Source: CBDFHB01 sp965250115
GTDB taxonomy: Bacteria > Acidobacteriota > Vicinamibacteria > Marinacidobacterales > SMYC01
DNA: 64,000 nucleotides
NCBI GenBank assembly: GCA_965250115.1
Contig: CBDFNJ010000002.1
Span: 682,001 to 746,000, forward strand
Direction: 5' to 3'
The translations under genes were made by a program, and so were the position numbers. Numbering within the stretch: position 1 is the first letter of the stretch; every line of letters starts with the position of its first letter. Shown here piece after piece: positions 18,346 to 27,638 of the stretch. The notes below the pieces were generated by a model. That model ran no database searches. It saw nothing but the letters and a program-made list of their open reading frames with translations, and was not told the origin of the DNA.

Positions 18346-19713
18346 GGATCTGTCCCGCTTCCCGTGGAAATAAGAATGGCGTAACCTCCGGTTAAACAAA
18401 ACGAAACCGCGCCTGTAAAGGCGAGGAGGAGGATTACGCCATGAAGAAGCCTACCACCATATCGAAGGAGTCTGTAAGCGAGTATCGGGAGTTCGTCCAA
18501 CTTCGGCTGCGTAAGCGGGTACTGGAGGCAATCGAGGTCGTGCTCGAGGAAGAAGTCGACCAAGCGCTGGGGTGTGGTAGCTACGAGCGTGCGGAAGACC
18601 GCCGTGGATATCGCAACGGAGCCGAAACCCGTCGCGTGACGACGTCGGTGGGAACTCGCGAGCTCCGGGTGCCACGAGCCCGCGTGCGAGACGAGGAAAC
18701 GGGAGAAACGACAGAGTTCAGGAGCGAGCTGTTGCCCCGGTACGCGCGCCGGACTCGTGAGGTCGACGAGGCGATCTTGGGGACCTACTTGTCGGGCGCG
18801 AATAGCCGCCGGATCCGCAAAGCGCTGAAACCACTGCTCGGTGAGGAGCACCTATCGAAGAGCGCGGTGTCTCGCGTGGTTAGCCGGCTGAAGGAGCGCT
18901 TCGAGGAATGGCAGAACCGTGCTCTCAGCGAGGAGGTCTACGCGATCGTTTACCTGGACGGCTTCCACCTGAAAGTGCGGATGGCGAAACGTGTGATCAG
19001 CGTACCCGTACTGGTCGCGCTCGGGGTCGCGCCAGACGGGCAGAAACGTCTGTTGTCATTGCGTCTGGCGGTGAGCGAAGCCTCGACGCATTGGGGCTCC
19101 GTGCTGGAGGGACTCCAGGCTCGAGGACTCCGGGCTCCCAAGCTAGTGATCAGCGACGGCCACAAGGGGCTGACGAAAGCGCTGGAGAAGTGGCCGGGGT
19201 GCCGGTTGCAGCGATGTACCGAGCACAAGCGCGCCAACTTGCTCCAACATTGCCCGGCGCACGCACGCCGTGAGCTCCGGCGTGACTACAACCGGATCGT
19301 CTACGCCAAGAACGGGATCGATGCTCGCAAAGCCTATGACGAGCTCGTCGCCAAGTGGACGCCTCTCGCGCCGGCCGTCGTCCGAAGCCTAGAGGAGGCC
19401 GGTAATCAGCTGCTGACCTTCTATGAATTCCCTCGTGCCATGTGGAAATCGATTCGAACGACCAATGCTCTGGAGAATCTCAACCGCGAGTTTCGACGCC
19501 GGACGAAAACCCAAGCGTCGTTCTCCAGCGAGGAGTCCGCGGTCGCTTCGCTGTTTGGGCTTATCGCCTCTGGCCAGATTCAACTACGACGCATCGACGG
19601 CTACCAACGTCTGAGCGAGGTTCTCGAACACGCGGAGGTTGCCGCCTGATCTGATACCCTGATGACGGAGTGGAGGGCGCCGTTCTTTTTCCACGGACCT
19701 CGGGACACATCCT
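18346..19713 (+). mobile_element. IS256-family insertion sequence, complete, 1368 bp
   Basis: The left end begins GGATCTGTCCCGCTTCCCGT. The right end, read inward on the other strand, begins AGGATGTGTCCCGAGGTCCG, and both run on into similar GTGGAAAnAnGAAnGGCG sequence. These are imperfect inverted repeats of about 35 bp. The 8-bp duplication CTGGGGTC flanks it. It carries one transposase gene. Clean ends and duplication suggest a fairly recent insertion. Confidence 0.92.
18441..19649 (+). CDS. IS256-family transposase
   Basis: A 402-residue mutator-type transposase, the usual length for IS256. The DDE residues are visible in YLDGFHLKV (first Asp), VISDGHKGL (second Asp) and TTNALENLNREFRRRTK (Glu). 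A C/H pair (RCTEHKRANLL) between them is typical. The ribosome site GAGGAGGAGG precedes the ATG. The frame is intact, so the enzyme may be active. Confidence 0.95.
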   Translation: MKKPTTISKESVSEYREFVQLRLRKRVLEAIEVVLEEEVDQALGCGSYERAEDRRGYRNGAETRRVTTSVGTRELRVPRARVRDEETGETTEFRSELLPRYARRTREVDEAILGTYLSGANSRRIRKALKPLLGEEHLSKSAVSRVVSRLKERFEEWQNRALSEEVYAIVYLDGFHLKVRMAKRVISVPVLVALGVAPDGQKRLLSLRLAVSEASTHWGSVLEGLQARGLRAPKLVISDGHKGLTKALEKWPGCRLQRCTEHKRANLLQHCPAHARRELRRDYNRIVYAKNGIDARKAYDELVAKWTPLAPAVVRSLEEAGNQLLTFYEFPRAMWKSIRTTNALENLNREFRRRTKTQASFSSEESAVASLFGLIASGQIQLRRIDGYQRLSEVLEHAEVAA

Positions 19714-20062
19714 CTGGGGTCCACGGCGGTGGACGGCCTTTTGCACCACCGTGCTCGTGCTGGGCTTTTGGCTGTCTCTCGGCCCCGGTGACGGCGGTCC
19801 TTCGCTGCACGGTCTCCTGGTTTCGGTCGTTCCCGGCTACGCTCAGCTGCGGAGTCCCTTCCGCTTCGCCGTATTCGTGGAGCTCATGGTCGCGCTTCTC
19901 GCCGCGGGTGGTTTGGCCTTCTTCCACGCGCGCGCACGCCTCCCGCTCGTTTGGGTGCTTCCGCAACCGAGTGTTGGCGGCCGGTCCCTAACCCGTTCGC
20001 GTGCTAGAGTTTGAGCTTGACATCGAGAGACGTAGTTCTTTCGTCGACAAGGCCCCCGCGAA

Positions 20063-21799
20063 GTGAAGAATCTGAGTTGTCCCCACCCGGAATGTCCAGC
20101 GCACGAAACAGGTGATTCAGGAAAAATCGTCCGCCACGGTTTCTACACAACGAGGTCCGGGAAACGGCGTCGATACCGGTGCGTAGGGTGCGGAAAAACG
20201 TTCTCTTCGACAAAAGGCACCCCCTACTACCGCCTGCAGCATCGTCGTAGTACGTTCGATGAAGTCGTCACCCTCCGCGTTGAGGGCATGAGTATCTCCT
20301 CGATCGCTCGGGTCGAAGGAATTGCCTGGAACACCGTCGCTCGCTGGCTCGAGAGAGCAGCCCAAGTGTGTCGTCGATTCAACCACAGGAGGATCGCCGG
20401 GTTCGCCGTCGAGGAGCTCCAGGCGGACGAGATTCGCTCCTTCGTAGGGGCGAAAGCGCGGCCAATGTGGATTTTCGCGGCGATCGAAGTCTGGTCTCGT
20501 CTCTGGCCTTCGACCGTCGTGGGGCGACGAAGCTATCGGAACACCTTGGCGCTCGTTCGCGACGTCTCGAAGCGAATGGACTTCGCGAGACTTCCCCTGT
20601 TCGTCACCGACGGATTCGATTTCTACGAGAAAGTCGTCCGTCGAGTCTTTGGGGCAGCTTGTCTCTATGGCCAGGTCCTCAAGACGCGAAGGAATGATCG
20701 TATCGTCAAGGTCGAACGTAAAGCGCTGCTGGGAGCCGCGTGGCGCTTCGAAGAAGCGCTCACCGAGTCTGAAGACTCCTCCACCCTGAACACCTCATTC
20801 ATCGAGCGGCTGAATCTGACTATTCGGCAAGCTTCGGCATACCTGCCGCGGCGAACGCTCTCCCACGCTCGCTCGAAGGATAAGCTCGAGGGGTACCTCG
20901 AGTTGCTGCGCTGCTACTACAATTTCGTTCGGCCGCATCGGGCTCTGAGGTTCGGGCGGGAAACCAGGACGCCGGCGATGCAGGCCGGCATCACGACGCG
21001 GCGGCTGACGTTCAGGGAGGTGTTCGCGTGCACGATAACATTATGGGTCTACGCGGATTCGTGTGGGTAAGTCCTGACGGAAAAACAGTGTAACTCATTG
21101 TGTGGAAAAGGTATCGAGTACTTCATCAGGTGCTGAAAAGTGGTCCATTTTTAGGATAGGCTAACCGAGTGAAAAATTCCCAGTCGATCCGCTCGCTGTT
21201 TGCGCTGCCAGGTTTCGTGGTGTGCCGGATTGAAGGGTCTATTCGGTGACCGATACGCCCGCGTCATCCAGCTCAAGAGGCGAAAAAAACAGCTGTGTGC
21301 TCTTACTGTGGGCAACGGCGCCGGGGGCGCTATGACAAGCAAGTGTGCCGGGTCCGCGACCTGTCGTTGGCAGGCTGGCGGATCTATCTGGAATACGAGC
21401 GTTGGCGCGTCAACTGTCCTGGGTGCGGCGGTTTGCATGTAGAACGCCTGGACTGGCTGGCGAACAACTCGCGCTACACCTAGCGTTTTGCGACGCATGT
21501 GGGCAAGCTGTGCCGGACAAGGCGGTGGCCGAGATGGAACGTCTGCGCCTCCTAGTTGAAGGGGTCAACAACAAAATCCGTGTTCTGCAACGACGCGCCT
21601 ACGGCTATCGCGACGAGGAATATCTCAAGCTGAAGATCGTGGCGGCATTCCTTCCGCCATTACCCAGAAATGCCGTCTTCAACCCACACGAATCCGCGTA
21701 GACCCAACATTATTATTAACGGAGATCGTCATGATTGCGTTCCGCGTCTCCCGTACCCGAGCAACTGAGACCAACGTTCAAACGGCTCTGGCGGCCTGA
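20063..21799 (+). pseudogene. IS1-like transposase, C-terminus displaced by ISL3 insertion
   Basis: The N-terminal zinc ribbon (CPHPECPAHETGD, then YRCVGCGKTF) and a helix-turn-helix precede a DDE domain with LQADEIRSF, VTDGFDFY and NTSFIERLN. The reading frame runs to FACTITL and then enters the ISL3 end (WVYADSCG, stop). Deleting the insert and one AACATTAT copy restores the frame, adding about 25 residues that end VQTALAA at 21799. The interrupted protein of 335 residues keeps all catalytic residues and might retain some activity. Confidence 0.8.
21045..21705 (+). mobile_element. 661-bp ISL3-derived non-autonomous element, copy 1
   Basis: The ends are inverted repeats GGGTCTACGCGGATTCGTGT. 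It is flanked by the perfect 8-bp duplication AACATTAT (21037-21044 and 21706-21713). Inside is the start of an ISL3 transposase (zinc-finger CSYCGQ...VCRVRDL, VNCPGCG) ending NNSRYT at a TAG that replaces a Gln codon. After a large internal deletion comes the family C-terminus (VEGVNNKIRVLQRRAYGYRD...HESA). The DDE core is absent. Copy 2 at 42407-43067 has the same length and differs at only three positions I could find. Confidence 0.9.
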
Positions 21800-21822
21800 C
21801 AACAATTGATGGCGGAAGCACC

Positions 21823-22126
21823 CCCTAAGTTTAAAGGTTTGAGCTCGGCCGTGAGGAAAACCGTGTTGAGGCCAGCCACCCGACGCCACCGCCGGAACTT
21901 GCTTTAGCAGGGCGGAAAGCCGGCGCAGATGGTGAAGGTGGGCACCCGGCTCCCGATCTCTTTCCGCCGCGTGGCATTGATTTAGATAATCAGAACGTTC
22001 AAACGACTACTCACCGCAGAAGTCCGAAGCCAAGGGCCGCTAACCCAAGAATACCTGAGACCGGAGAGCACCGTGCGTGTCAAACGTCGACTCTGAAGTA
22101 GCGGGAAGCTATTGATTCGTTCCTGA
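21823..22126. other. 304-bp stretch with no confident gene
   Basis: This lies between the IS1-like right end and the stop of the histidine kinase at 22127. It holds short open runs but nothing I recognise. It occupies the place where a partner response regulator would be expected, so it may be debris of a deletion. Confidence 0.4.
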
Positions 22127-24088
22127 TCAAGCGTCGGTGTCTTCACTCCGGCTCCGAAAGGGCAGTGATGTTCCGGGATCAAGCGGTGGATGGACGGGCA
22201 GCATGACCGCGCACGATGTCCCATGCCCCGTCTCGCTCTCGAACTCGATCCTGCCACGGTGTGCTGCGACGATGTTTTGAACGATGCTGAGCCCGAGGCC
22301 CATTCCGTTCTTCTTGGTCGAGAAGAGAGGGTTGAACATCTTTGCGCGGACGTCGTCGCTCATCCCCACGCCAGTATCCACGAATGCTATCTGGATCTCG
22401 TTTCCATGTGTACTGGTTCGAACCGTGAGTGTCCCGCCGCTGGACATCGCCTCCAGCGCGTTGAGACCCAGATTCAGAAAGACGTGCATAAGTTGGTCGT
22501 TGACCTCGACTGTTGGGGAAAGGTCATCGGCCAGCTCCAGGCGTATCTCGCTCTTCTTGGCGGCGCTGTGGAGCCGTAGCATGATCATGGCATCAGTGAC
22601 GATGGCATTGACCTGGCGCGGGGTCCATTCCTCCGTGGCTGGCCTCGCAAGGTGTTCAATACCTCGCAATGTCTGCGAGATACGACCGATGTGGCTTTGC
22701 AGAAGTTGGGTACTCTCCGCCACGAAACCGAGATCGTGACTCTTCTCCAGGAGGCGTAGCCTGACCGACATCGACGCCAACGGATTGCCGATCTCGTGTG
22801 CGACGCCCGCTGTGATTCCACCCAGCACCGCCAGTCTTGAGGCTGCCAGCAGTTCCGCCTGCATGGTCTTTCGCTCGGTGATGTCCCGGGCCACGTGGAC
22901 CGACCCCGTGATGCCGCCCGATTCGTCGCGCAGCGGAGTGACCGTCAGCTCGTAGACGCTACCGAGCTCGGGGCTGTCGATCTCGGCCGAGACCTCACGG
23001 TCCTCTTCAACCATTCTCGGATACAGGCATTGTTGGCAGCCTTGAAAGGCCTCGGAGCATTTCATACCGGTCACTGCGTCTGGATCGATACCGACGTATT
23101 TGGCCATAGCCCGATTGGCGGCCACGATGCGGAACTTGTCATCGGTGAGAAACACCAGGTCTGAGATGGCGTCGAAGGTGCGAACCCACTCCCGTGACCG
23201 CGCCAGAGCCTCTCGGCCCTCGTGCAAACGCTGGAGCAGGGAGTTGAACTCGGTTGCCACCCGACCCAGCTCGTCGTCGGAACGGAGGGCCACTCGCTTC
23301 TCCAGATCCCCCACGTTTCGAATCTCTTCTATCTCACCGCTGAACTGGACCAGCGGCGTTACCACGTGCAGCGAGAGAAGCACCAGAACATAACCGCTCA
23401 AGCACAAGGCCACCAGCAAGATCACAACGGCCTCCCACCGTGCCACTCGCATGGCCTCTTCCGCTTGCGCAGCCACCTCCGCGAATTGCAGCTCCGCCTG
23501 GTGGTGCATTTCCTCCGTCATCGTCACAATGCGCACCGCTGCGCTGTCGGCCTGCTGTATCAGACCAGAGGCCAGCGGATCACGGATCGGGTCCGGCAAG
23601 CTCGCGATGGCCGTGGTTGTCTGATACAGCTCCGATGCGGTCTTGCTAATCGCGGCGAGCAAAGCGTCTTCTGTTACAGACGAGCCAGCCCCAGTTCCTG
23701 ATCCCACCTCTCCAGGCTCTGGCGCACTTTCCCGAGTTTCGGCCAGGAGCTCGCTGGAGAACTCCACTTCCTCATGGTCCTGCACGAAAGCCCGGACCTC
23801 AGCGACCAGAGCCATGGCGTCCCGGTGAAGCAAGTCGTAGTGCCCGAACTTGCTGTTGTCACCCGCCACTACATAATCGTTGATGGCCACCGTCTGGCGA
23901 AATGTGGCGACGAGGCTATTGATGAGATCAACGTGGTGGCTGTGAGCGACGCTCGCCCGCCGCTGGATCTCGCTCGTGACGGTAAGCCAGATCAGCAGGC
24001 CGGCTAGCGCGCCAATACTGGCCACGAGACCCGTCAAGGCGACGCGAAACTTGCGCCGAATGCTCGAACGCTGAGGCTGTTCAGTCAC
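22127..24088 (-). CDS. HAMP-PAS sensor histidine kinase, orphan
   Basis: A 653-residue kinase. One membrane helix near the N-terminus (VALTGLVASIGALAGLLIWLTV) and a second near residue 215 (VVILLVALCLSGYVLVLLSL) bracket a periplasmic sensor region of about 180 residues. Then come HAMP (about 235-290), a PAS domain with a Cys-rich loop (MKCSEAFQGCQQCLYP) and PAC, the H-box GVAHEIGNPLASMS, N-box LMHVFLNLGLNALEA, and G boxes VDTGVGM and GMGLGLSIV. The Cys cluster in PAS could sense redox or metal; that is inference. No response regulator is adjacent: downstream there is only IS debris. Upstream on the same strand are an FMN-binding-like protein and a porin-like protein. Confidence 0.9.
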   Translation of the reverse strand: MTEQPQRSSIRRKFRVALTGLVASIGALAGLLIWLTVTSEIQRRASVAHSHHVDLINSLVATFRQTVAINDYVVAGDNSKFGHYDLLHRDAMALVAEVRAFVQDHEEVEFSSELLAETRESAPEPGEVGSGTGAGSSVTEDALLAAISKTASELYQTTTAIASLPDPIRDPLASGLIQQADSAAVRIVTMTEEMHHQAELQFAEVAAQAEEAMRVARWEAVVILLVALCLSGYVLVLLSLHVVTPLVQFSGEIEEIRNVGDLEKRVALRSDDELGRVATEFNSLLQRLHEGREALARSREWVRTFDAISDLVFLTDDKFRIVAANRAMAKYVGIDPDAVTGMKCSEAFQGCQQCLYPRMVEEDREVSAEIDSPELGSVYELTVTPLRDESGGITGSVHVARDITERKTMQAELLAASRLAVLGGITAGVAHEIGNPLASMSVRLRLLEKSHDLGFVAESTQLLQSHIGRISQTLRGIEHLARPATEEWTPRQVNAIVTDAMIMLRLHSAAKKSEIRLELADDLSPTVEVNDQLMHVFLNLGLNALEAMSSGGTLTVRTSTHGNEIQIAFVDTGVGMSDDVRAKMFNPLFSTKKNGMGLGLSIVQNIVAAHRGRIEFESETGHGTSCAVMLPVHPPLDPGTSLPFRSRSEDTDA

Positions 24089-24133
24089 GCCGGAGTTCTC
24101 TACGACATCGTCTGTTGGCGTCTCCCCATCGTC

Positions 24134-24772
24134 TCAGTACTCGAGTAGGAGATACTTCATGATGGCCAGATTCTTCTTGGCGGAATAGGCGATCGCGGAC
24201 GCCACACTCTCGGCACCGTCAGGGACAAAACCGAACGCTCCATGATTGATGTCCTTGCTGCTGCCGACTGTGAAGGGGTCGGTCATGGTCTTCCCCGTGA
24301 ACTGTTCTCGAAACCTCTCGGTGACAATGGCCGCGGTTCCTCTCTCCCGGGACCTCTGAATGCGGTAGTCGAGGATCGCCCCCTCCAGCGCAAAGGCCCA
24401 GACCACCTCGACAGCCCCGTACCTCCCGCGCTCGGAGTGCGGGCGAACGATGCCGATGACTTGCTTGCCATCCAGAACCTCATAGAAGGTGTGCTCGCCC
24501 CGCTCGTCAAAGTCGAGCTTTTGACCCAGAAACTCCACCAACCTAGCCATCCCCTCCGGGTTGCGATTGACGTTCACGATCCGCGACCGGTAACCGGTGG
24601 CGGTGGGAAACAATTCGAAAATTTGCCGATCCGGATTGCGCAGGATGCAGAGGGCCCCGTGGGCCGGAGATGGGGGTCCGGCCAGTGCCAGTCCCCCGAT
24701 CAGGCAGCTCTTGATGAGGATCTGAGTCGATCCTCGGCTGCGCCGTAAGCTTTGAAGGAGGACAGCCATCAC
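24134..24772 (-). CDS. Exported FMN-binding-domain-like protein
   Basis: A 212-residue protein with a hydrophobic leader ending near SPAHG, then a single Cys (ALCILRNPD). The core SERGRYGAVEVVWAF...ALEGAILDYRI followed by FREQFTGKTMTDPFTVG looks like the RnfG/NosR FMN-binding fold, in which a Thr ester-links FMN. The threonine motif S(T/A)xAT is not clearly present, so covalent flavin is doubtful. It lies 45 bp upstream of the sensor kinase and downstream of the porin-like gene. It may be part of an envelope redox or sensing unit. Confidence 0.6.
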   Translation of the reverse strand: MMAVLLQSLRRSRGSTQILIKSCLIGGLALAGPPSPAHGALCILRNPDRQIFELFPTATGYRSRIVNVNRNPEGMARLVEFLGQKLDFDERGEHTFYEVLDGKQVIGIVRPHSERGRYGAVEVVWAFALEGAILDYRIQRSRERGTAAIVTERFREQFTGKTMTDPFTVGSSKDINHGAFGFVPDGAESVASAIAYSAKKNLAIMKYLLLEY

Positions 24773-24843
24773 ATTGACTCAGCCGTTCAAACTGGAGCAA
24801 CCGAAACCGGCATTGACCCGCTATTCTACAGCCGGGAGGCCTT

Positions 24844-26094
24844 TCACCAGTAGATATATAGTTGCACGGCGATACTATCCTGTTCGGGCCCGCCCTTCGA
24901 ATGAAGATCCCGTTCAACAGCCACGCTCAGGGTGGTGGCGGACGTCGCTCTGTAGGCCAAGCCTAACACGCCTAGGGTTCGCCGGGTCAAGCTGGAACCA
25001 GTCGACCTGGTGGCGGCATCCTCCCTGGTGAAATGCACTTGAGCGATCAAATCCATCCGATAAGGCACAAGAATGAAGTCGAGCTCGACGAAAGCGTTTC
25101 GTATGTCTCGGCCGCCATCCTCTCCAGATGCAAACTCGCTCTTTAGCGTCAAGGGGCCGTGCAGGTACCGAACGTCGAGTCCGACACGCCATCGAGTCAT
25201 GACCTTCGCCTGGTCGGGCACTACTTCCGCGACCAAGGTTTCACCGGTCCGGATCGAGGTTCCGGGCGCCGGAACGGCGCCCCTTTTCCCGGCCATCTCT
25301 TCGCCCAGCTGACCGGCGTGTTCCTTCACGTTCCCGTAGAGGCCCGAAAGGCCGATGAAGAAGTTGCCCGTTTCCGGTGTTCCAACCCGAGCACTGGTCA
25401 GGTAGGACCCGCTTTCGCGGGTCAGTTCCATGCCGGAACCCGTCGTCAGTGACGCCTCGTAATCGAAGCTCGGCAGCTGGCCGTACAGCGAGAGGCCCCA
25501 GTCCTTCTTGAAACCCACGTTCCGCATGGACTGCAGCTGAAATAGGCTGCCATGGGTGTCGACGACCGGTTCGAGTCCAAATGGCAAATCGAAATGGCCA
25601 AGCTTGAAGTTCATCCTTCCCCGGAACCACCTGGTGAGCCTGAGAGTCGCCTCGTGCCACTCCAGTTCCCAGTCATCCTCGCCCTCGGTCCAGGGCGCCG
25701 GCTGCCACTGATTCCAACGGTACGCCATGCGTAGCTGCAGATTAACCGTCGCCCAGTCGCCGGTCTCAGAGGTGAAGCGCTTCATGAGGTCGAACCCAAT
25801 CGAGTTCGCATTCATCCGGTTGGCACCGGAGAACTGCCCCTCCGAGCGCAAGTACCGCCCTCCTGCAACGATCTCCTTCTTGAAAATCAGATTGCGACCG
25901 AGCGAATTCCACGGGATGGCCTTCCGGGACGCCTTATCAACCACCAAGCGAGTCGGAGCAACAGAGAGGAAGGCGAAAGCACCCTGTTCCGGCGTGGTAG
26001 CTGGCCCGCCCCCCTGAGCGTGAACAGGCGCCAACCCGGACAGAACAACTGTGACCAAAGAAGCCGCGATCGAGAGGGGACGGCGGTAATTCAC
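24844..26094 (-). CDS. Porin-like outer-membrane protein of unknown function
   Basis: About 416 residues if begun at the GTG at 26094, which gives a signal peptide (NYRRPLSIAASLVTVVLSG, cleaved after VHAQ) and has a GAGG stretch upstream. The longer in-frame ATG at 26178 adds 28 unlikely residues. The body is rich in alternating strands with aromatic girdles and ends IAVQLYIYW, an outer-membrane C-terminal signature. It resembles phosphate-selective porin or 'alginate export'-like barrels, but I cannot name the family. It is the first gene of a three-gene minus-strand run with the FMN-like protein and kinase. Confidence 0.7.
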   Translation of the reverse strand: MNYRRPLSIAASLVTVVLSGLAPVHAQGGGPATTPEQGAFAFLSVAPTRLVVDKASRKAIPWNSLGRNLIFKKEIVAGGRYLRSEGQFSGANRMNANSIGFDLMKRFTSETGDWATVNLQLRMAYRWNQWQPAPWTEGEDDWELEWHEATLRLTRWFRGRMNFKLGHFDLPFGLEPVVDTHGSLFQLQSMRNVGFKKDWGLSLYGQLPSFDYEASLTTGSGMELTRESGSYLTSARVGTPETGNFFIGLSGLYGNVKEHAGQLGEEMAGKRGAVPAPGTSIRTGETLVAEVVPDQAKVMTRWRVGLDVRYLHGPLTLKSEFASGEDGGRDIRNAFVELDFILVPYRMDLIAQVHFTREDAATRSTGSSLTRRTLGVLGLAYRATSATTLSVAVERDLHSKGGPEQDSIAVQLYIYW

Positions 26095-26384
26095 CTGACC
26101 ACCTCGTGCGCCTCCGGCCAGCTTCGGCAAATGATGGGAAATTTGACGGGCCCCGTGAGCAAAAACTCGTGATTTCATTTTCGCGAGACCGTCTCGGCTG
26201 TCGGATGGGTCCGCAAAGTTAGCACATTCGAAGTAATGGGGGAAAGGGTATATGCGCTGGTAGCGAAGCCTGGTCCTCGAGGAGATACACGACGGGCGTC
26301 GAATTGGCAGATGTTCGTGGCTTCTTCCATCGAACAGACGACGGGGGCGCTCGCCACCGCGCTCGCTCTCAGCTCTGGAACCCC

Positions 26385-27419
26385 GAGCTCGGGGCCGACG
26401 TCGTCGAGGCGGCGCGCACGTATTTCGAGCCCTATGTGCACGGGCTTTTCGAGGACCCGAGGGCTAGTGTGGTGGCGGAGGACGGCCGCAACTATCTGTT
26501 AGGGACATCGGAGCGGTTCGACGTCATCGTGGCCGACCTGTTCATGCCGTGGAAGGCGGGCGTAGGCAGCCTGTACAGCTTGGAGCACTACGAGGTCGCG
26601 CGAGACCGGCTGAAGGATGGAGGACTCTATGTGCAGTGGTTTCCACTCTACCAAATGTCCCAGGAGGAGCTCGGGGTGGTCGCCCGCACGATGTGTGAAG
26701 TTTTTGCGCTGGTGACCCTTTGGCGCGGAACCATCGCTCCCGGCTGGGAGACGGTCGCGCTGGTGGGCCATCGGGATGTGGCGCCGCTCGACCGCGACGC
26801 CATCGAGCGCCGCTTGACAGAGTCTGGAAACATCGCACTAAAGGAGCAGCGCGTCGCCTCCGGAGACGCTGCCGATGCGGAGGTCCCTCCCCTTGGATTC
26901 CGCGACATTTTGCTGCAGTACTCGGGAAACCTCATGGCGGCGGAAGGGCTTCTTCGAACCTACCCGGTGAATACGGATGATCGCCCTTTCATCGAGTACA
27001 ACGCCCCGGTCACGCATCGGCGGGGTCGGGCCAACGAGGCTTCGTGGCTCGTTGGGAAGGAGCTCGTCGAGCTTCTCGCCGAGCTTTGGATCGCCGCGCC
27101 GCCAGAAAACGACCCGTACCTGCGCGAGCTGTCACCAATGGAGCTCGGCCACGTGCGAGCTGGCCTGAGCCTTCATGTCGCCCGAGTGCTCGATCATGCG
27201 GGCGATGGCGGTGGAGCGTTCCGTGCGATGGAAGAGTTCAACCGCCTTTACGCCACTGGAGATGCTACCAGCGGTGCGGGCGAGCTCGAGCAGAACAGAG
27301 AGGAGCTGCAGGGGCTGATCCAAGGATACGAGGAGAGGGTTCGTGCCTTGCGCGAGCACCTTGATGAGCTCGACGAGGGCACGGCGCGAACGCCCGAGCA
27401 AACCCGGCAGGAACATTGA
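26385..27419 (+). pseudogene. Spermidine-synthase-domain remnant (copy B)
   Basis: From GELGADVV... (about 26385) this stretch is collinear with 16270-17304 without net gaps and with scattered substitutions, many at third positions. The whole membrane half and the SAM loop FFLGMGTGIT are missing, so it cannot be functional. The upstream 200 bp (26179-26384) is unrelated and holds no clear gene; an open frame runs from an ATG at 26304 into the remnant. Confidence 0.85.
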
Positions 27420-27638
27420 GCCGTCGCCGCACGAGGTCCGAAAAATCGGGCTCGAGAGTCGTCAAAGCTGGCCGCGACGACGGAGCCAGCCCACTTCCTG
27501 CCGGGACTGTTGTTCCAGAGCCGGCGTTTCGTATTCTCGAGCTCGCCGTCTACTTCTTGCTCGCTCTCATCTTTACCTGGCCTCTGGCACGGCACATCGC
27601 CAGCGGAATCCCGATGGGCACGGAAACGGTTGCCACCG
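27416..27638 (+). pseudogene. Membrane-protein N-terminal remnant (copy B)
   Basis: This matches 17301-17520 (MSRRRT..., VYFLLALIFTWPLA, GIPMGTETVAT), with one extra codon near residue 24. It stops dead at the left end of an IS5-type element at 27639. It is about 74 residues of a several-hundred-residue protein. Confidence 0.85.

Larger units (their letters stand above)
17301..19953 (+). pseudogene. Multi-pass membrane protein (copy A), split by IS256 and cut by an IS1-like element
   Basis: A TTG start overlaps the stop of the preceding gene. The product is hydrophobic with many predicted helices (VYFLLALIITWPVA, LAGIVWGLGWG, FAVFVELMVALLAAGG), resembling YfhO/GT39-like glycosyltransferase-type membrane proteins; I cannot assign it more closely. 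An IS256 element sits inside it at 18346-19713. Removing the element and one 8-bp target copy restores the frame (WGLGW then GPRRWTAF), as confirmed by the related copy at 49084. A second element at 19954 removes the C-terminus after RLPLVW. The gene is therefore dead in this window. Confidence 0.8.
19954..21822 (+). mobile_element. IS1-like (ISMhu11-type length) element interrupted by an ISL3 derivative
   Basis: The ends are inverted repeats starting GGTGCTTCCGC (left GGTGCTTCCGCAACCGA, right GGTGCTTCCGCCATCAA read inward). Without the 661-bp ISL3 insert and its 8-bp duplication it is 1200 bp. The flanks (CTCGTTTG left, CCCTAAGT right) do not match, so the target duplication is missing. The right flank was probably replaced by recombination or deletion. 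It truncates the copy A membrane-protein gene. Confidence 0.75.
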
